From: Aquimarina sp. AU58 | Lineage (GTDB): Bacteria; Bacteroidota; Bacteroidia; Flavobacteriales; Flavobacteriaceae | Direction: 5' to 3' | DNA length: 64,000 nt | NCBI RefSeq assembly: GCF_900312745.1 | Contig: NZ_OMPD01000014.1 | Location: 868,001 to 932,000, forward strand | Shown here: in pieces, positions 27,698-36,747 of the stretch | Layout: every line of letters begins with the position of its first letter | Position numbering within the stretch: position 1 is the first letter of the stretch | Notes under the pieces: model-generated | What the model was told of the DNA's origin: nothing | Database searches by the model: none | The model's input: the letters and a program-made list of their open reading frames with translations, nothing else | Translations under genes and position numbers: made by a program

Positions 27698-27876
27698 TAG
27701 AGATGATTTTATGTGGTTTTTATAATGATTTGTCGTGAATAAAGCACGAAAATTACTCTTGGCTATTAAGGTGATTATCAAAATGTTCTGTGAAAAGAAA
27801 TTTTGATCAACTCCTGTAATCATTTATTTGTTGTAATAGTAAGTTTGTTAAAAGGTGAATTATAAGTAGTTATAAG

Positions 27877-27907
27877 TTGTCTAAAATGCTTTTAAGATAT
27901 ATCTTTG
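27877..27907 (+). promoter_or_regulatory. Bacteroidota-type promoter for the cytochrome oxidase accessory operon
   Basis: TTG at 27877-27879 and TATCTTTG at 27900-27907 are 20 bp apart, matching the -33/-7 consensus. The GTG start of ctaB lies 31 bp downstream of the -7 box. Confidence 0.65.
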
Positions 27908-27937
27908 CACCACTTTTAAAAAAGCTATTTAGAAAAC

Positions 27938-28849
27938 GTGCAAGATTTGAGCGTGACCCAAACGAATACTATAAAAATCTCGATTGTTCAGGATTTTAAA
28001 GAAATTACAAAAATGCGTCTGGCATTAAGTGTGGTTTTTTCTTCTGTTGCAGGATATTTGCTAGGTGTAGAAACAGTTTCCTGGAGTACTCTGATTCTTC
28101 TCGCTGTAGGAGGTTATTTTATGGTAGGGGCCTCAAACGCGTATAATCAGATTATAGAAAGAAATTTAGATAAGCTGATGGATCGTACTAAGAATAGGCC
28201 TATTCCGTCTGGAAGAATGTCTGTTAATACGGCTTTTGCAATTGCTACATTTTTTACAATTGCAGGAATCTCTGTGTTGTATACGATTAATCCTCAGACA
28301 GCAATGTTTGGTGCGATATCTATATTTATATATGTAAGCATATATACACCTTTAAAAACAAAAACACCATTATCTGTTTTTGTTGGTGCTATTCCCGGAG
28401 CAATTCCTTTTATGTTAGGATGGGTAGCGGCAACAAATAATTTTGGGATAGAGCCAGGAACATTGTTTATGATTCAATTCTTTTGGCAGTTTCCACATTT
28501 TTGGGCTATAGGATGGTTTTTGTTTGATGACTATAAAAAAGGAGGGTTTTTTATGCTTCCAACAGGTAAAAGAGACCAAGGTACTGCCGTGCAGGTTATT
28601 ATTTATACATTATGGACCGTGGTAACCTCTTTGATACCTGTTTTTGGAGTTACAGGTAAACTTTATCTTACTCCGGTATCAGGAATAATTATTCTGTTTT
28701 TAGGAATAATTTTAATTAGATCTGCAGTTCGATTATATAAGGTTAGAGATGCTAAAACAGCAAAACAATTAATGCTAATGAGTGTCTTATATATTACATT
28801 ATTACAAGTCATTTATGTAGTTGATAAATTTGTTAGAATATGGATTTAA
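27938..28849 (+). CDS. ctaB: protoheme IX farnesyltransferase (heme O synthase)
   Basis: Adds a farnesyl group to heme B to make heme O for heme-copper oxidases. The 303-residue polytopic membrane protein has about eight to nine helices. The prenyltransferase signature is clear: GASNAYNQIIERNLDKLMDR (the N-x3-D-x3-D type motif) then TKNRPIPSGRMS, with a second Asp-rich loop FDDYKKGGFFMLPTGKRD. The start is GTG at 27938, 30 bp after the -7 box; the segment SDFKEITKMRLALSVVFSS-like at residues 19-37 agrees with family N-termini. Next gene overlaps its end by 10 bp. Confidence 0.95.
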   Translation: MQDLSVTQTNTIKISIVQDFKEITKMRLALSVVFSSVAGYLLGVETVSWSTLILLAVGGYFMVGASNAYNQIIERNLDKLMDRTKNRPIPSGRMSVNTAFAIATFFTIAGISVLYTINPQTAMFGAISIFIYVSIYTPLKTKTPLSVFVGAIPGAIPFMLGWVAATNNFGIEPGTLFMIQFFWQFPHFWAIGWFLFDDYKKGGFFMLPTGKRDQGTAVQVIIYTLWTVVTSLIPVFGVTGKLYLTPVSGIIILFLGIILIRSAVRLYKVRDAKTAKQLMLMSVLYITLLQVIYVVDKFVRIWI

Positions 28850-29421
28850 CACAAGGAACAACACAAGAAAAAGTTAATAGATCCAAAAAAACCATGATGT
28901 GGTTTGCTATGATCAGTATGGCAATGGTATTTGCAGGACTTACTAGTGCTTATGTTGTGAGTAAAAGTAGGAAAGACTGGGGGATAGATCTTGTTTTTCC
29001 AAATGCATTTATATACAGTATACTAATAATAGTAGCGAGTAGTGTTACATTTTACTTTGTAAAAATTGCGATTGAGAAAAATAATAGAGGCCAGGCTACA
29101 ATATTACTGCTCTCTACACTTGCATTAGGAATCATATTTATACTCTTGCAGTTTGAAGGATTTAACGATATTATTAGACAAGGATATCATTTTACAGGTC
29201 CGACATCTAATATCGTTACTACATTTATGTTTATCATTGTAGTAACACACCTGGCACATATCATTGGAGGGATATTAGTGCTTTTAGTTGTAATTTATAA
29301 TCATTTTAAACAAAAATATAAAACAGGTCAAACTCTTGGTTTAGAACTAGGTGCTATGTACTGGCATTTTGTTGATTTTCTGTGGGTTTATCTCTTTTTG
29401 TTTTTGTATTTCGTTAAATGA
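28840..29421 (+). CDS. heme-copper oxidase subunit III, copy 1 (five-helix form)
   Basis: A 193-residue membrane protein with five helices. It has the usual ends of subunit III: MMWFAMISMAMVFAGLTSAY at the start and ALGAMYWHFVDF-type tail (GAMYWHFVDFLWVYLFLFLY). Subunit III stabilises the catalytic subunit of the terminal oxidase. A second, longer paralogue follows at 29561, and subunit IV after that. The gene overlaps ctaB by 10 bp and is followed by a 139-bp gap with a promoter-like box. Confidence 0.9.
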   Translation: MDLTQGTTQEKVNRSKKTMMWFAMISMAMVFAGLTSAYVVSKSRKDWGIDLVFPNAFIYSILIIVASSVTFYFVKIAIEKNNRGQATILLLSTLALGIIFILLQFEGFNDIIRQGYHFTGPTSNIVTTFMFIIVVTHLAHIIGGILVLLVVIYNHFKQKYKTGQTLGLELGAMYWHFVDFLWVYLFLFLYFVK

Positions 29422-29494
29422 TCTTTGATCATTGATTTAATACTATAAAAGAGATTGTTTTAAAGAAAAGCATCTGTGGCAATTAAAAAATAAA

Positions 29495-29530
29495 TTTGAG
29501 CAGGTGAAATGATAAAATTGATTATTTTTG
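29495..29530 (+). promoter_or_regulatory. candidate promoter for subunit III copy 2
   Basis: TTTG at 29495-29498 and TATTTTTG at 29523-29530 are 24 bp apart, close to the Bacteroidota consensus. The start codon is at 29561. Confidence 0.4.
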
Positions 29531-29560
29531 TGGAAAATTTAACAATACCAAATTCTTTAT

Positions 29561-30544
29561 ATGGAAACAACTGTTACTAAAACAGGTACTGAAGATAAAA
29601 CCTGGGGAGGTGGCAATCAACCACTCAAGGTAAGTTATGGTAAGATGATGATGTGGTTTTTTATCCTTTCGGATGCACTTACATTCTCTGGTTTTTTAGC
29701 CTCTTATGGTTTTTCAAGATTTAAGTTTATAGATTCATGGCCAATAGCCGATGAAGTATTTAATCACTTTCCATTCTTACATGGTGTAGATGCTCCAATG
29801 TATTATGTGGCTTTGATGACTTTTATTCTGATTTTTTCTTCAGTAACCATGGTGTTAGCTGTAGATGCAGGACATCATATGAAAAAGAAAAAGGTGATTT
29901 TTTATATGTTTCTAACTATAATTGGTGGAGCTATATTCGTAGGGTCACAAGCCTGGGAGTGGAAAAATTTTATCAAAGGAGAATACGGTGCAGTAGAAAC
30001 CAAAGGAGGACAAATTTTGCAATTTGTAGATGGAGAAGGGCATAGAGTAGGTCTAAAAGATATCGCAATTATCGATTCCCATAAGGATAGGACTCAGCAC
30101 GAGCGAAAAAATGGAATCTGGTACGAAAAGGAAGGAGCTCTTCCTACCTATACTATCGAAGAAATAAGAACAGGTTTTGCAAAAAGAAAAGATCTTTTGA
30201 TAAGAACTCAAATCTTAACAGAAAAAGGAGAGAAAACAATCTTGTCAAGAACAGAGTCTTTAAAAAGAATACAGGCAGATGCTATTGGTATTGTAGAAGG
30301 GGCAAATCTTGTGCATAATGAATATGGGACTCCGTTATTTGCTAACTTCTTCTTCTTTATCACTGGTTTTCACGGTTTTCACGTGTTTTCTGGAGTCGTT
30401 ATTAATATCATTATTTTTATCAATGTAATTCTTGGTACTTATGAAAGGAGAAAGAATTATGAAATGGTAGAAAAAGTCGGTTTATACTGGCACTTTGTAG
30501 ATTTGGTATGGGTATTTGTATTTACATTCTTTTACCTGGTTTAA
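29561..30544 (+). CDS. heme-copper oxidase subunit III, copy 2, with a large soluble insertion
   Basis: A 327-residue subunit III with the normal helices and C-terminal signature LYWHFVDLVWVFVFTFFYLV. Compared with copy 1, residues about 144-250 form an inserted hydrophilic domain between the third and fourth helices (ETKGGQILQFVDGEGHRVGL through IVEGANLVHNEYG), with charged and aromatic residues and no metal-binding motif. The FHGFHVFSG motif after the insertion is kept. The insertion is likely exposed on one face of the oxidase. Together with copy 1 it may build alternative oxidase forms, or both may sit in one complex; this cannot be told here. Subunit IV follows 23 bp later. Confidence 0.9.
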   Translation: METTVTKTGTEDKTWGGGNQPLKVSYGKMMMWFFILSDALTFSGFLASYGFSRFKFIDSWPIADEVFNHFPFLHGVDAPMYYVALMTFILIFSSVTMVLAVDAGHHMKKKKVIFYMFLTIIGGAIFVGSQAWEWKNFIKGEYGAVETKGGQILQFVDGEGHRVGLKDIAIIDSHKDRTQHERKNGIWYEKEGALPTYTIEEIRTGFAKRKDLLIRTQILTEKGEKTILSRTESLKRIQADAIGIVEGANLVHNEYGTPLFANFFFFITGFHGFHVFSGVVINIIIFINVILGTYERRKNYEMVEKVGLYWHFVDLVWVFVFTFFYLV

Positions 30545-30567
30545 TAAAAATTTAGTAGTTATACAGC

Positions 30568-30927
30568 ATGGCACACGATACAGCACATCACGAATCGAAT
30601 ATAGGAAGAATCTGGAAAGTATTTATTCTATTATCTGTTGTTACAATAGTAGAAGTAATATTAGGGATTATAAAACCTGCGTTTTTAATAGAAACGACTT
30701 TAATTAGTATGAAACTATTAAACTGGATTTTTATTATTCTTACAATTTACAAAGCATATTATATCACCTGGGCATTTATGCATATGGAAGGTGAGACTAA
30801 AGGCTTAAGAAGATCGGTTGTTTGGACAGGTATTTTCTTAATTTGTTATTTAATATTTATCCTGCTCACAGAAGGAGATTATGTATATGAAGTTTTTAAA
30901 GCAGGGCATAAAAGCTGGGATTTTTAA
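30568..30927 (+). CDS. cytochrome c oxidase subunit IV family protein
   Basis: A 119-residue membrane protein with three hydrophobic stretches (about residues 16-38, 46-70 and 82-102). It starts with a His-rich segment (MAHDTAHHES), and the motif IYKAYYITWAFMHMEGE follows the second helix, which fits the prokaryotic subunit IV family of caa3-type oxidases. Position after two subunit III genes supports the call. A terminator follows at 30958. Confidence 0.85.
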   Translation: MAHDTAHHESNIGRIWKVFILLSVVTIVEVILGIIKPAFLIETTLISMKLLNWIFIILTIYKAYYITWAFMHMEGETKGLRRSVVWTGIFLICYLIFILLTEGDYVYEVFKAGHKSWDF

Positions 30928-30957
30928 TCCTTTAAATATATAAGTTAAAAGCATTGT

Positions 30958-30988
30958 AAAAAGACGGTTTATTAAGCCGTCTTTTTTT
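30958..30988 (+). terminator. rho-independent terminator after subunit IV
   Basis: AAAAAGACGG at 30958-30967 pairs with CCGTCTTTTT at 30977-30986 around a 9-base loop, with T run. A TATTTTTG sequence at 30988-30995 overlaps its end and could be a -7 box for the next operon. Confidence 0.85.
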
Positions 30989-31117
30989 ATTTTTGCACAA
31001 TTGTTTTAAGCTTATTTCAAAACTTTATACCATTTGTTGTTTGAATTTTCTCTTCCAGTAAATTGAAATGATAAACGGTATTAGATGTCGATTTTATAAC
31101 TATTTGATACTTGTCAA

Positions 31118-31771
31118 ATGAAAAAATTTCTTGTTTTAGGAATCTTATTTGTATTACCATTAGTGGCTTATTTATTTTTTGCTTCTGGAGTACATAATTT
31201 CGCCAAACTTCCTGTACTAAATGAGTCTATAGAGGATCTTAAAAATTTTGAGCCCTTAACCAAAAAAGAAGTTAGTTTTTCTGATAAGATTACCGTATTG
31301 GGTTTCTTAGGTAAAGATATTCATAACAAACAAGGGAATGCCTTCAACCTAAATCAAAAGATTTATAAAAAAAATTATGGATTTCGGGACTTTCAATTTG
31401 TGATGGTTTTACCTTACGGTAGCGAGAATGCTGCAAAGAAACTGTTGGATGAATTAGATAATATTACCGATGTTTCTGAGTGGAACTTTATTTTTGGTAC
31501 CCCAGAAAGCATAAAAACTTTGTTTAAGAGTTTAAAGGCACCACATCAATTAGATGATAATTTAGCTACGCAGTATGTATATATAATCGATAAAAATGGA
31601 GGGCTAAGAGGTAGAGATGGTAGTATAAAAGAAAACGAATCAAAAGTATATGGCTATGATGCAAGTTCTGTTGCTGATTTGTCAAATGTGATGAGTGATG
31701 ATGTAAAAGTGATTCTTGCAGAATACCGTTTAGCTTTAAAAAAATATAAAGCAGATCGTAAAGAGAAATAA
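31118..31771 (+). CDS. membrane-anchored, cysteine-free protein of the oxidase cluster, thioredoxin-like by context
   Basis: A 217-residue protein with one N-terminal helix (about residues 3-21) and a soluble domain outside the membrane. The domain reads like a thioredoxin fold (ITVLGFLGKDIHN, then FQFVMVLPYGSENAAKKLLD and YVYIIDKNGGLRGRDG), similar in layout to SCO proteins, but it has no cysteine anywhere, so it cannot bind copper or make a disulfide. It is followed 11 bp later by the true SCO gene, so the two are probably partners. Role in oxidase assembly is inference. Confidence 0.6.
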   Translation: MKKFLVLGILFVLPLVAYLFFASGVHNFAKLPVLNESIEDLKNFEPLTKKEVSFSDKITVLGFLGKDIHNKQGNAFNLNQKIYKKNYGFRDFQFVMVLPYGSENAAKKLLDELDNITDVSEWNFIFGTPESIKTLFKSLKAPHQLDDNLATQYVYIIDKNGGLRGRDGSIKENESKVYGYDASSVADLSNVMSDDVKVILAEYRLALKKYKADRKEK

Positions 31772-31782
31772 AGAGTAAGCAC

Positions 31783-32517
31783 ATGAAAAAAAATTCATAC
31801 ATCGGGATATCGTTTATCATATTGGTTTTTGGAATCATTTTTATACCAAAGATTATGAATAGAATCAAAAGCACTTCGATTGTTAAAAACGATAGGATGA
31901 GTGCTAGTAACCCTGTTGCTAATGAAAAACTTAGCTATATAAAACTTAACGGAACACCAAAGAAAGTTCCCGAGTTTGCATTCTTAGATCAAGATAGTAT
32001 TCTAATTACTAATCATGATTATAAGGGTAAAGTATATATTGCAGAATTTTTCTTTACCAGTTGTCCAACTATTTGTCCTAAGATGAATAAAAATTTGGTG
32101 TATCTACAAAATAAATTAAAAGACGATGAGGATTTTGGAGTAGCTTCTTTTACGATCAATCCTAAGTTTGATACCCCAAAAAGGCTTAAGAAGTATGCAG
32201 AGAAGTATAAAGTAACAGATCCCGACTGGCATTTTATGACAGGAGATAGAGAAGATATCTATGAGCTGGCCAATGCTGGATTCAATATTTATGCAGCAGA
32301 GAATCCCGATGTGCCAGGAGGATTCGAACATAACGGCTACTTTGCTTTAATTGATCAGGAAGGATATATAAGATCGAGATATGATGCGTCGGGCAATCCA
32401 ATTATTTATTATAGAGGAACAATTGGTGTGAAGGAAAAAGTAGATGAAAACGGAGAAGAAGAACAGATAACAATTTTATTAGAAGATATAAAGAAACTAT
32501 TAGATAAGAATGAGTAA
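31783..32517 (+). CDS. SCO1/SenC family copper chaperone for cytochrome oxidase
   Basis: Delivers copper to the CuA site of the oxidase or reduces its cysteines. The 244-residue protein has a membrane anchor (residues about 6-24) and the copper-binding motif FFFTSCPTICPK with Cys 94 and Cys 98, plus the third ligand His 183 in FEHNGYFALID. These are all the ligands of the family. It overlaps the following DUF420 gene by 8 bp. Confidence 0.92.
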   Translation: MKKNSYIGISFIILVFGIIFIPKIMNRIKSTSIVKNDRMSASNPVANEKLSYIKLNGTPKKVPEFAFLDQDSILITNHDYKGKVYIAEFFFTSCPTICPKMNKNLVYLQNKLKDDEDFGVASFTINPKFDTPKRLKKYAEKYKVTDPDWHFMTGDREDIYELANAGFNIYAAENPDVPGGFEHNGYFALIDQEGYIRSRYDASGNPIIYYRGTIGVKEKVDENGEEEQITILLEDIKKLLDKNE

Positions 32518-33058
32518 CAACAACCAATCAGATGTAGAAAAAAAATACAATAAATGGATTGTGGTTTTATCGGTTTTTATTCCTCTCGCAGTAGCTGCAT
32601 TATTTGGAGTTAATTTGAGAAAACTTGGATTCGATGTAAAACCTCTTACTTTTTTGCCACCAATATATGCTACGATTAATGGTTTAACTGCTGTGATTTT
32701 ACTAGCCGCTTTGTGGGCAATAAAAAATAAGAATATTACATTGCATGGGAAACTCATGAAAACAGCTATTTTATGTTCGGTATTGTTTTTATTGATGTAT
32801 ATCGCGTATCATATGACTAGTGATTCTACTCGATTTGGAGGAGAAGGGATGATACGATACATATACTATTTTATTTTAATCACTCATATAATTCTGTCTA
32901 TTGTTGTTATTCCTTTTGTATTGATTACTTATGTAAGAGCATTGGCAAAAAAGTTTGATAGGCATAAAAAAATTGCGAGAATTACATTTCCGATTTGGTT
33001 ATATGTAGCCGTTACAGGAGTGATTGTGTACTTTATGATATCACCATATTATGTTTAG
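32510..33058 (+). CDS. DUF420 family membrane protein
   Basis: A 182-residue polytopic protein with about five helices and conserved His residues, for example ITLHGKLMKTA at about residues 79-89, MYIAYHMTS at about 95-103, LITHIILS and the KKFDRHKKIARITFPIWLYV stretch. This pattern, a membrane protein with histidines near helix ends, fits DUF420, which lies in oxidase clusters of many Bacteroidota and is related to CtaM, a protein needed for oxidase assembly in Gram-positive bacteria. Overlap with the SCO gene supports a linked role. Confidence 0.85.
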   Translation: MSNNNQSDVEKKYNKWIVVLSVFIPLAVAALFGVNLRKLGFDVKPLTFLPPIYATINGLTAVILLAALWAIKNKNITLHGKLMKTAILCSVLFLLMYIAYHMTSDSTRFGGEGMIRYIYYFILITHIILSIVVIPFVLITYVRALAKKFDRHKKIARITFPIWLYVAVTGVIVYFMISPYYV

Positions 33059-33067
33059 TTTGAGTAT

Positions 33068-33304
33068 ATGCGAATAAAAACCTTTTACATATTAATTCTT
33101 TTTTTGGTGTTTACTATCCCGGTAGAGGCACAATGCGCAATGTGTAGAGCAGTTCTGGAGAATGAAGAAGGACAGGAAGCAGCAAAAGGAATTAATAATG
33201 GGATTGTATATCTAATGATTATACCATATGTTTTAATAGGAGTTGTAGGGTATATTATATATAGAAATAAAAGAAAATCGGCAACTGCAAAAAAGCATAA
33301 TTAA
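33068..33304 (+). CDS. small exported membrane protein with CxxC motif
   Basis: A 78-residue protein with a signal peptide (residues 1-21, ending VEAQ) followed immediately by CAMCRAVLENEEGQEAAKG and then one membrane helix (about residues 47-66) and a basic tail. The CxxC at the start of the mature protein could bind heme, copper or a disulfide. It closes the oxidase accessory operon, 9 bp after the DUF420 gene, so an assembly role is plausible, but I do not know the family by name. Confidence 0.7.
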   Translation: MRIKTFYILILFLVFTIPVEAQCAMCRAVLENEEGQEAAKGINNGIVYLMIIPYVLIGVVGYIIYRNKRKSATAKKHN

Positions 33305-33513
33305 AGAGTTCTTAATTTTTTAACATTTTCATAACAAGAAAAGATGTAACAAAAATGCCGTTTAGTTAGTCTTATGTAACAAGACGACGCTAACCAATCA
33401 ATAAATCTTCAGGGGAAAACTGTAAGATTGATCTAAATACTATACCGTATTTTTAGGCTAGTGGGTCTCAGTTTTATCAAGGTATTTTGCCTTACAAATC
33501 TTAATCCAGTATT

Positions 33514-34215
33514 ATGATTGAAATAAAAGACTTACATAAATCTTACCAAATGGGAAGCAATTCGCTTCATGTACTTAAAGGAATAGATTTTAGTGTGAAA
33601 GAAGGCGAGTTGGTCGCTATAATGGGATCTTCGGGTTCTGGAAAATCTACATTGTTAAACATCTTAGGAATGTTGGATGAGGCAGATAGCGGAAGTTATT
33701 TTCTCGATGAAGTTCCTATCAAAGGGTTAAACGAAACCAAAGCAGCGCAGTATCGCAACAAATTTTTAGGATTTGTTTTTCAATCTTTTAATTTGATTAA
33801 TTACAAGACAGCTCTAGAAAATGTAGCCCTTCCATTATATTATCAACGTAAAAAACGAAAAGAAAGAATTGATAAAGCAATGGATTACCTTGGTAAAGTT
33901 GGATTGGCAGAATGGGCGACACACTTACCAAGTGAACTTTCTGGAGGACAAAAACAACGTGTAGCAATTGCCAGAGCATTAGCTGCAGATCCTAAAGTAT
34001 TATTAGCCGATGAACCCACAGGAGCTTTGGATAGTAAAACTTCTTATGAAGTAATGGATATCATCCAAAGTATTAATGATGAAGGTAAAACCATATTAGT
34101 AGTAACTCACGAACCAGATATTGCCGATATGTGTAAACGTATAGTACACCTTAAAGATGGTGTTATTGTAGAAGATAAAGAAGTAGAACAAGTTAGAGCA
34201 TCTCAATATGTTTGA
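33514..34215 (+). CDS. ABC transporter ATP-binding protein (MacB/LolD type)
   Basis: Powers a MacB-like efflux system. The 233-residue protein contains the complete set of motifs: Walker A GSSGSGKSTLLN (about residues 39-50), Q loop VFQSFNLI, signature LSGGQKQRVAIARAL (about 141-155) and Walker B VLLADEPTGALDS (about 162-174), then the H loop VVTHEPD. It overlaps the first permease gene by 8 bp and starts the efflux operon, whose other genes are two permeases, an adaptor, TolC and a second adaptor. Confidence 0.93.
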   Translation: MIEIKDLHKSYQMGSNSLHVLKGIDFSVKEGELVAIMGSSGSGKSTLLNILGMLDEADSGSYFLDEVPIKGLNETKAAQYRNKFLGFVFQSFNLINYKTALENVALPLYYQRKKRKERIDKAMDYLGKVGLAEWATHLPSELSGGQKQRVAIARALAADPKVLLADEPTGALDSKTSYEVMDIIQSINDEGKTILVVTHEPDIADMCKRIVHLKDGVIVEDKEVEQVRASQYV

Positions 34216-35437
34216 TAGAGATAGATGGGGTGAAATATTTGAAGCTATAGGAAAAAATAAGTTACGTACATTCCTTTCGGGATTTACTGTAGCTTTAGGA
34301 ATCCTGATCTTTACAATTCTATTAGGACTGGGTAATGGCCTTCTCAATAGTTTTTTAAGCAGTTTTGTGGATGATGCTCAAAATATCATATTCATTCGTG
34401 GCGGAAACACATCAAAAGCATACAAAGGCTTTCAGGAAAATAGAAGAATTCAGTTTAAAAATGAAGATTTCGAATTTATAAAAAGCAATTATATAGGCAA
34501 AGTTGAGTTTGCTACCCCAAGAATATATAGAAATGGTTCTGCAAAATATAAGAAAGAATCTGGTAGCTATAGTATAAGAGCTGTACACCCAGATCATCAA
34601 TATCTCGAGAAAACTATAATGATGAACGGTCGATATCTTAATGAATCAGATATTAACGAACGTACCAAGAATATTGTTATTGGAAGATTAGTAGAAAAGG
34701 ATCTTTTTAAAAATGAAAAGGCCTTAGGTAAAATGCTAAATGTAGATGGGATTGCTTATAAAATAATTGGAGTTTTTCAAGATAGTGGTGGTGATAATGA
34801 AGAGCGAATAATCTATATGCCATATAAAACCGTTCAGTTGCTTTATGGAAATAATGATCATATTAATCAGATAAACTTATCTTATAATATGGCTATGAGT
34901 ACCGAGCAAGCCATCGCATTTTCTAAAAAAATAGAAGAAGATTTTAAAGAAAAATTTAAAGTGGCACCAGATGACCAAAGTGCAATCAGGGTGCGAAGTT
35001 TTGCAGAAGATATTAAAGAAACCATGGTTATTCTTGGAGGTATTTATATGATCATATTTGTTGTAGGTATAGGAACCCTAATCTCTGGAGTTATTGGTAT
35101 CGGTAATATCATGACATTTAGTGTTAAAGAACGTACCAAAGAATTAGGAATCAGAAAAGCACTGGGAGCATCACCAAGATCAATCATAGCTATGGTGCTT
35201 CAAGAATCGGTTCTAATAACATCTGTCGCAGGATATCTTGGTTTGATTTTAGGGATTCTTGCGTTAAAACTTATAGGTAATAATCTAGAAGAGTTCTTTA
35301 TTCTTAATCCTAAAGTTGACACGGGTATTATTATGACTGCCACAATGATATTGATATTTTTTGGACTTTTGGCAGGATATATTCCAGCAAGAAGAGCAGC
35401 AAAAATAAAGCCTATAATTGCATTGAGAGATGAATAA
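34208..35437 (+). CDS. ABC transporter permease, MacB/FtsX type, copy 1
   Basis: A 409-residue permease with the MacB layout: N-terminal helix (about residues 21-45), a large periplasmic domain (MacB_PCD type, about 45-260) and three C-terminal helices with the FtsX domain. Characteristic motifs are NKLRTFLSGFTVALGILIFT near the start and the FtsX motif SVKERTKELGIRKALGASPR at about 300-319, ending KPIIALRDE. Copy 2 follows 17 bp later and has the same motifs, so a heterodimeric pump is likely. Confidence 0.92.
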   Translation: MFDRDRWGEIFEAIGKNKLRTFLSGFTVALGILIFTILLGLGNGLLNSFLSSFVDDAQNIIFIRGGNTSKAYKGFQENRRIQFKNEDFEFIKSNYIGKVEFATPRIYRNGSAKYKKESGSYSIRAVHPDHQYLEKTIMMNGRYLNESDINERTKNIVIGRLVEKDLFKNEKALGKMLNVDGIAYKIIGVFQDSGGDNEERIIYMPYKTVQLLYGNNDHINQINLSYNMAMSTEQAIAFSKKIEEDFKEKFKVAPDDQSAIRVRSFAEDIKETMVILGGIYMIIFVVGIGTLISGVIGIGNIMTFSVKERTKELGIRKALGASPRSIIAMVLQESVLITSVAGYLGLILGILALKLIGNNLEEFFILNPKVDTGIIMTATMILIFFGLLAGYIPARRAAKIKPIIALRDE

Positions 35438-35454
35438 CTAAAAATCGAATTGGT

Positions 35455-36717
35455 ATGAAATTTATATTTGAAAGAGATACCTGGCAAGAAATTTATGGAG
35501 CTATTCGTAAGAATAAAGTAAGAACCATAATTACAGTTATCGGGGTAACCTGGGGAGTGTTTTTATTTGTGTTTCTTTTGGGAATGGCTAAGGGACTGGA
35601 TAATAGTTTTAGAAGTCAATTTAATGATTTTGCGACCAACACAATGTTTGTTTGGGGGCAACAAACCAGTATACCTAACGAAGGCTTTAAGAGAGGGAGA
35701 CGAATGCAACTTACATTGAATGATGTCGAAACATTAGAATCTCAGGTTGATGATATTGAATATATCGCTCCTCGTAATGTTACGGGGCAATGGGGAACCC
35801 CACCAGGACAATTTGTAAAAGGGTCTAAGTCGGGGGCATTTAAAGTATTTGGGGATTATCCAACGATAGATAAAGTATCGAAGAAAAAAATATTTAAGGG
35901 AGGAAGATTTATTAATGAAGAAGATATAAAATATGAACGTAAAGTCTGTGTTATTGGGGAAGATATTTATAAGCAATTCTATGATAAAGATGAAGAAGCA
36001 ATAGGAGATTTTGTGAGAATAAATGGAATTTATTTCAAAGTAATAGGAGTATATAAACCTACTCAATCTGGATTCGAAGGAGACGATTCTATTTTTCTGC
36101 CATTCACAACGTTTCAAACCATTTTTAACCAGGGTGAAAATATATCCTGGATGGTAATCACAGCCAAACCAGATAAGAATATTGTAAATACAGAAGCTAC
36201 GATAAAAACTACACTTAAAAGAATGCATAATGTACATCCAGATGATACTCAGGCTTTTGGAAGTTTTAATCTAGGTGAAGAAGTAGCAAAAATTAATGGA
36301 TTTTTGGCCGGTATGCGTTTGATTACCTATATCGTAGGAATAGCTACCCTTATTGCAGGAGTAATAGCGATAGGTAATGTTCTTTTAATTACAGTTAAAG
36401 AACGTACCAGAGAGATTGGAGTACGTAGAGCATTGGGAGCAACACCAGCAGAGGTGAGAGGTCAAATCATGTTAGAATCTGTATTGCTTACCTTTTTAGC
36501 AGGATTATTAGGTTTTATTTTTGGTACACTGTTACTTTGGGGTATCAATACTGCAATCGGTAATAATGATGATATACCCATTTTAAATCCTACAGTCGAT
36601 TTCTTTGCGGTAACAGGAGCATTATTGTCAATAGTCTTATTAGGAACAATAATAGGGCTTATCCCAGCACAAAAAGCCGTAAGCATAAAACCAATTGAAG
36701 CATTAAGAGAAGAATAA
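35455..36717 (+). CDS. ABC transporter permease, MacB/FtsX type, copy 2
   Basis: A 420-residue paralogue of the upstream permease, with the same motifs: NKVRTIITVIGVTWGVFLFV at the start and TVKERTREIGVRRALGATPA in the FtsX part, ending KPIEALREE. Periplasmic domain contains FKRGRRMQLTLNDVETLESQ. Together with copy 1 and the ATPase it probably forms a heterodimeric MacB-like transporter that uses the adaptors and TolC downstream. Substrate unknown. Confidence 0.92.
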   Translation: MKFIFERDTWQEIYGAIRKNKVRTIITVIGVTWGVFLFVFLLGMAKGLDNSFRSQFNDFATNTMFVWGQQTSIPNEGFKRGRRMQLTLNDVETLESQVDDIEYIAPRNVTGQWGTPPGQFVKGSKSGAFKVFGDYPTIDKVSKKKIFKGGRFINEEDIKYERKVCVIGEDIYKQFYDKDEEAIGDFVRINGIYFKVIGVYKPTQSGFEGDDSIFLPFTTFQTIFNQGENISWMVITAKPDKNIVNTEATIKTTLKRMHNVHPDDTQAFGSFNLGEEVAKINGFLAGMRLITYIVGIATLIAGVIAIGNVLLITVKERTREIGVRRALGATPAEVRGQIMLESVLLTFLAGLLGFIFGTLLLWGINTAIGNNDDIPILNPTVDFFAVTGALLSIVLLGTIIGLIPAQKAVSIKPIEALREE

Positions 36718-36747
36718 AATAAATAACCAGAATAATCATCAATCCAA

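Noticed and set aside
27698..27823. N-terminal extension of the metallo-beta-lactamase-fold protein
   Set aside because: The extra 42 residues precede a perfect signal peptide starting at 27697, so they are upstream sequence.
35734..36237. 167-codon minus-strand frame inside the second permease
   Set aside because: Antisense shadow, Tyr-, Phe- and Ile-rich with no domain.
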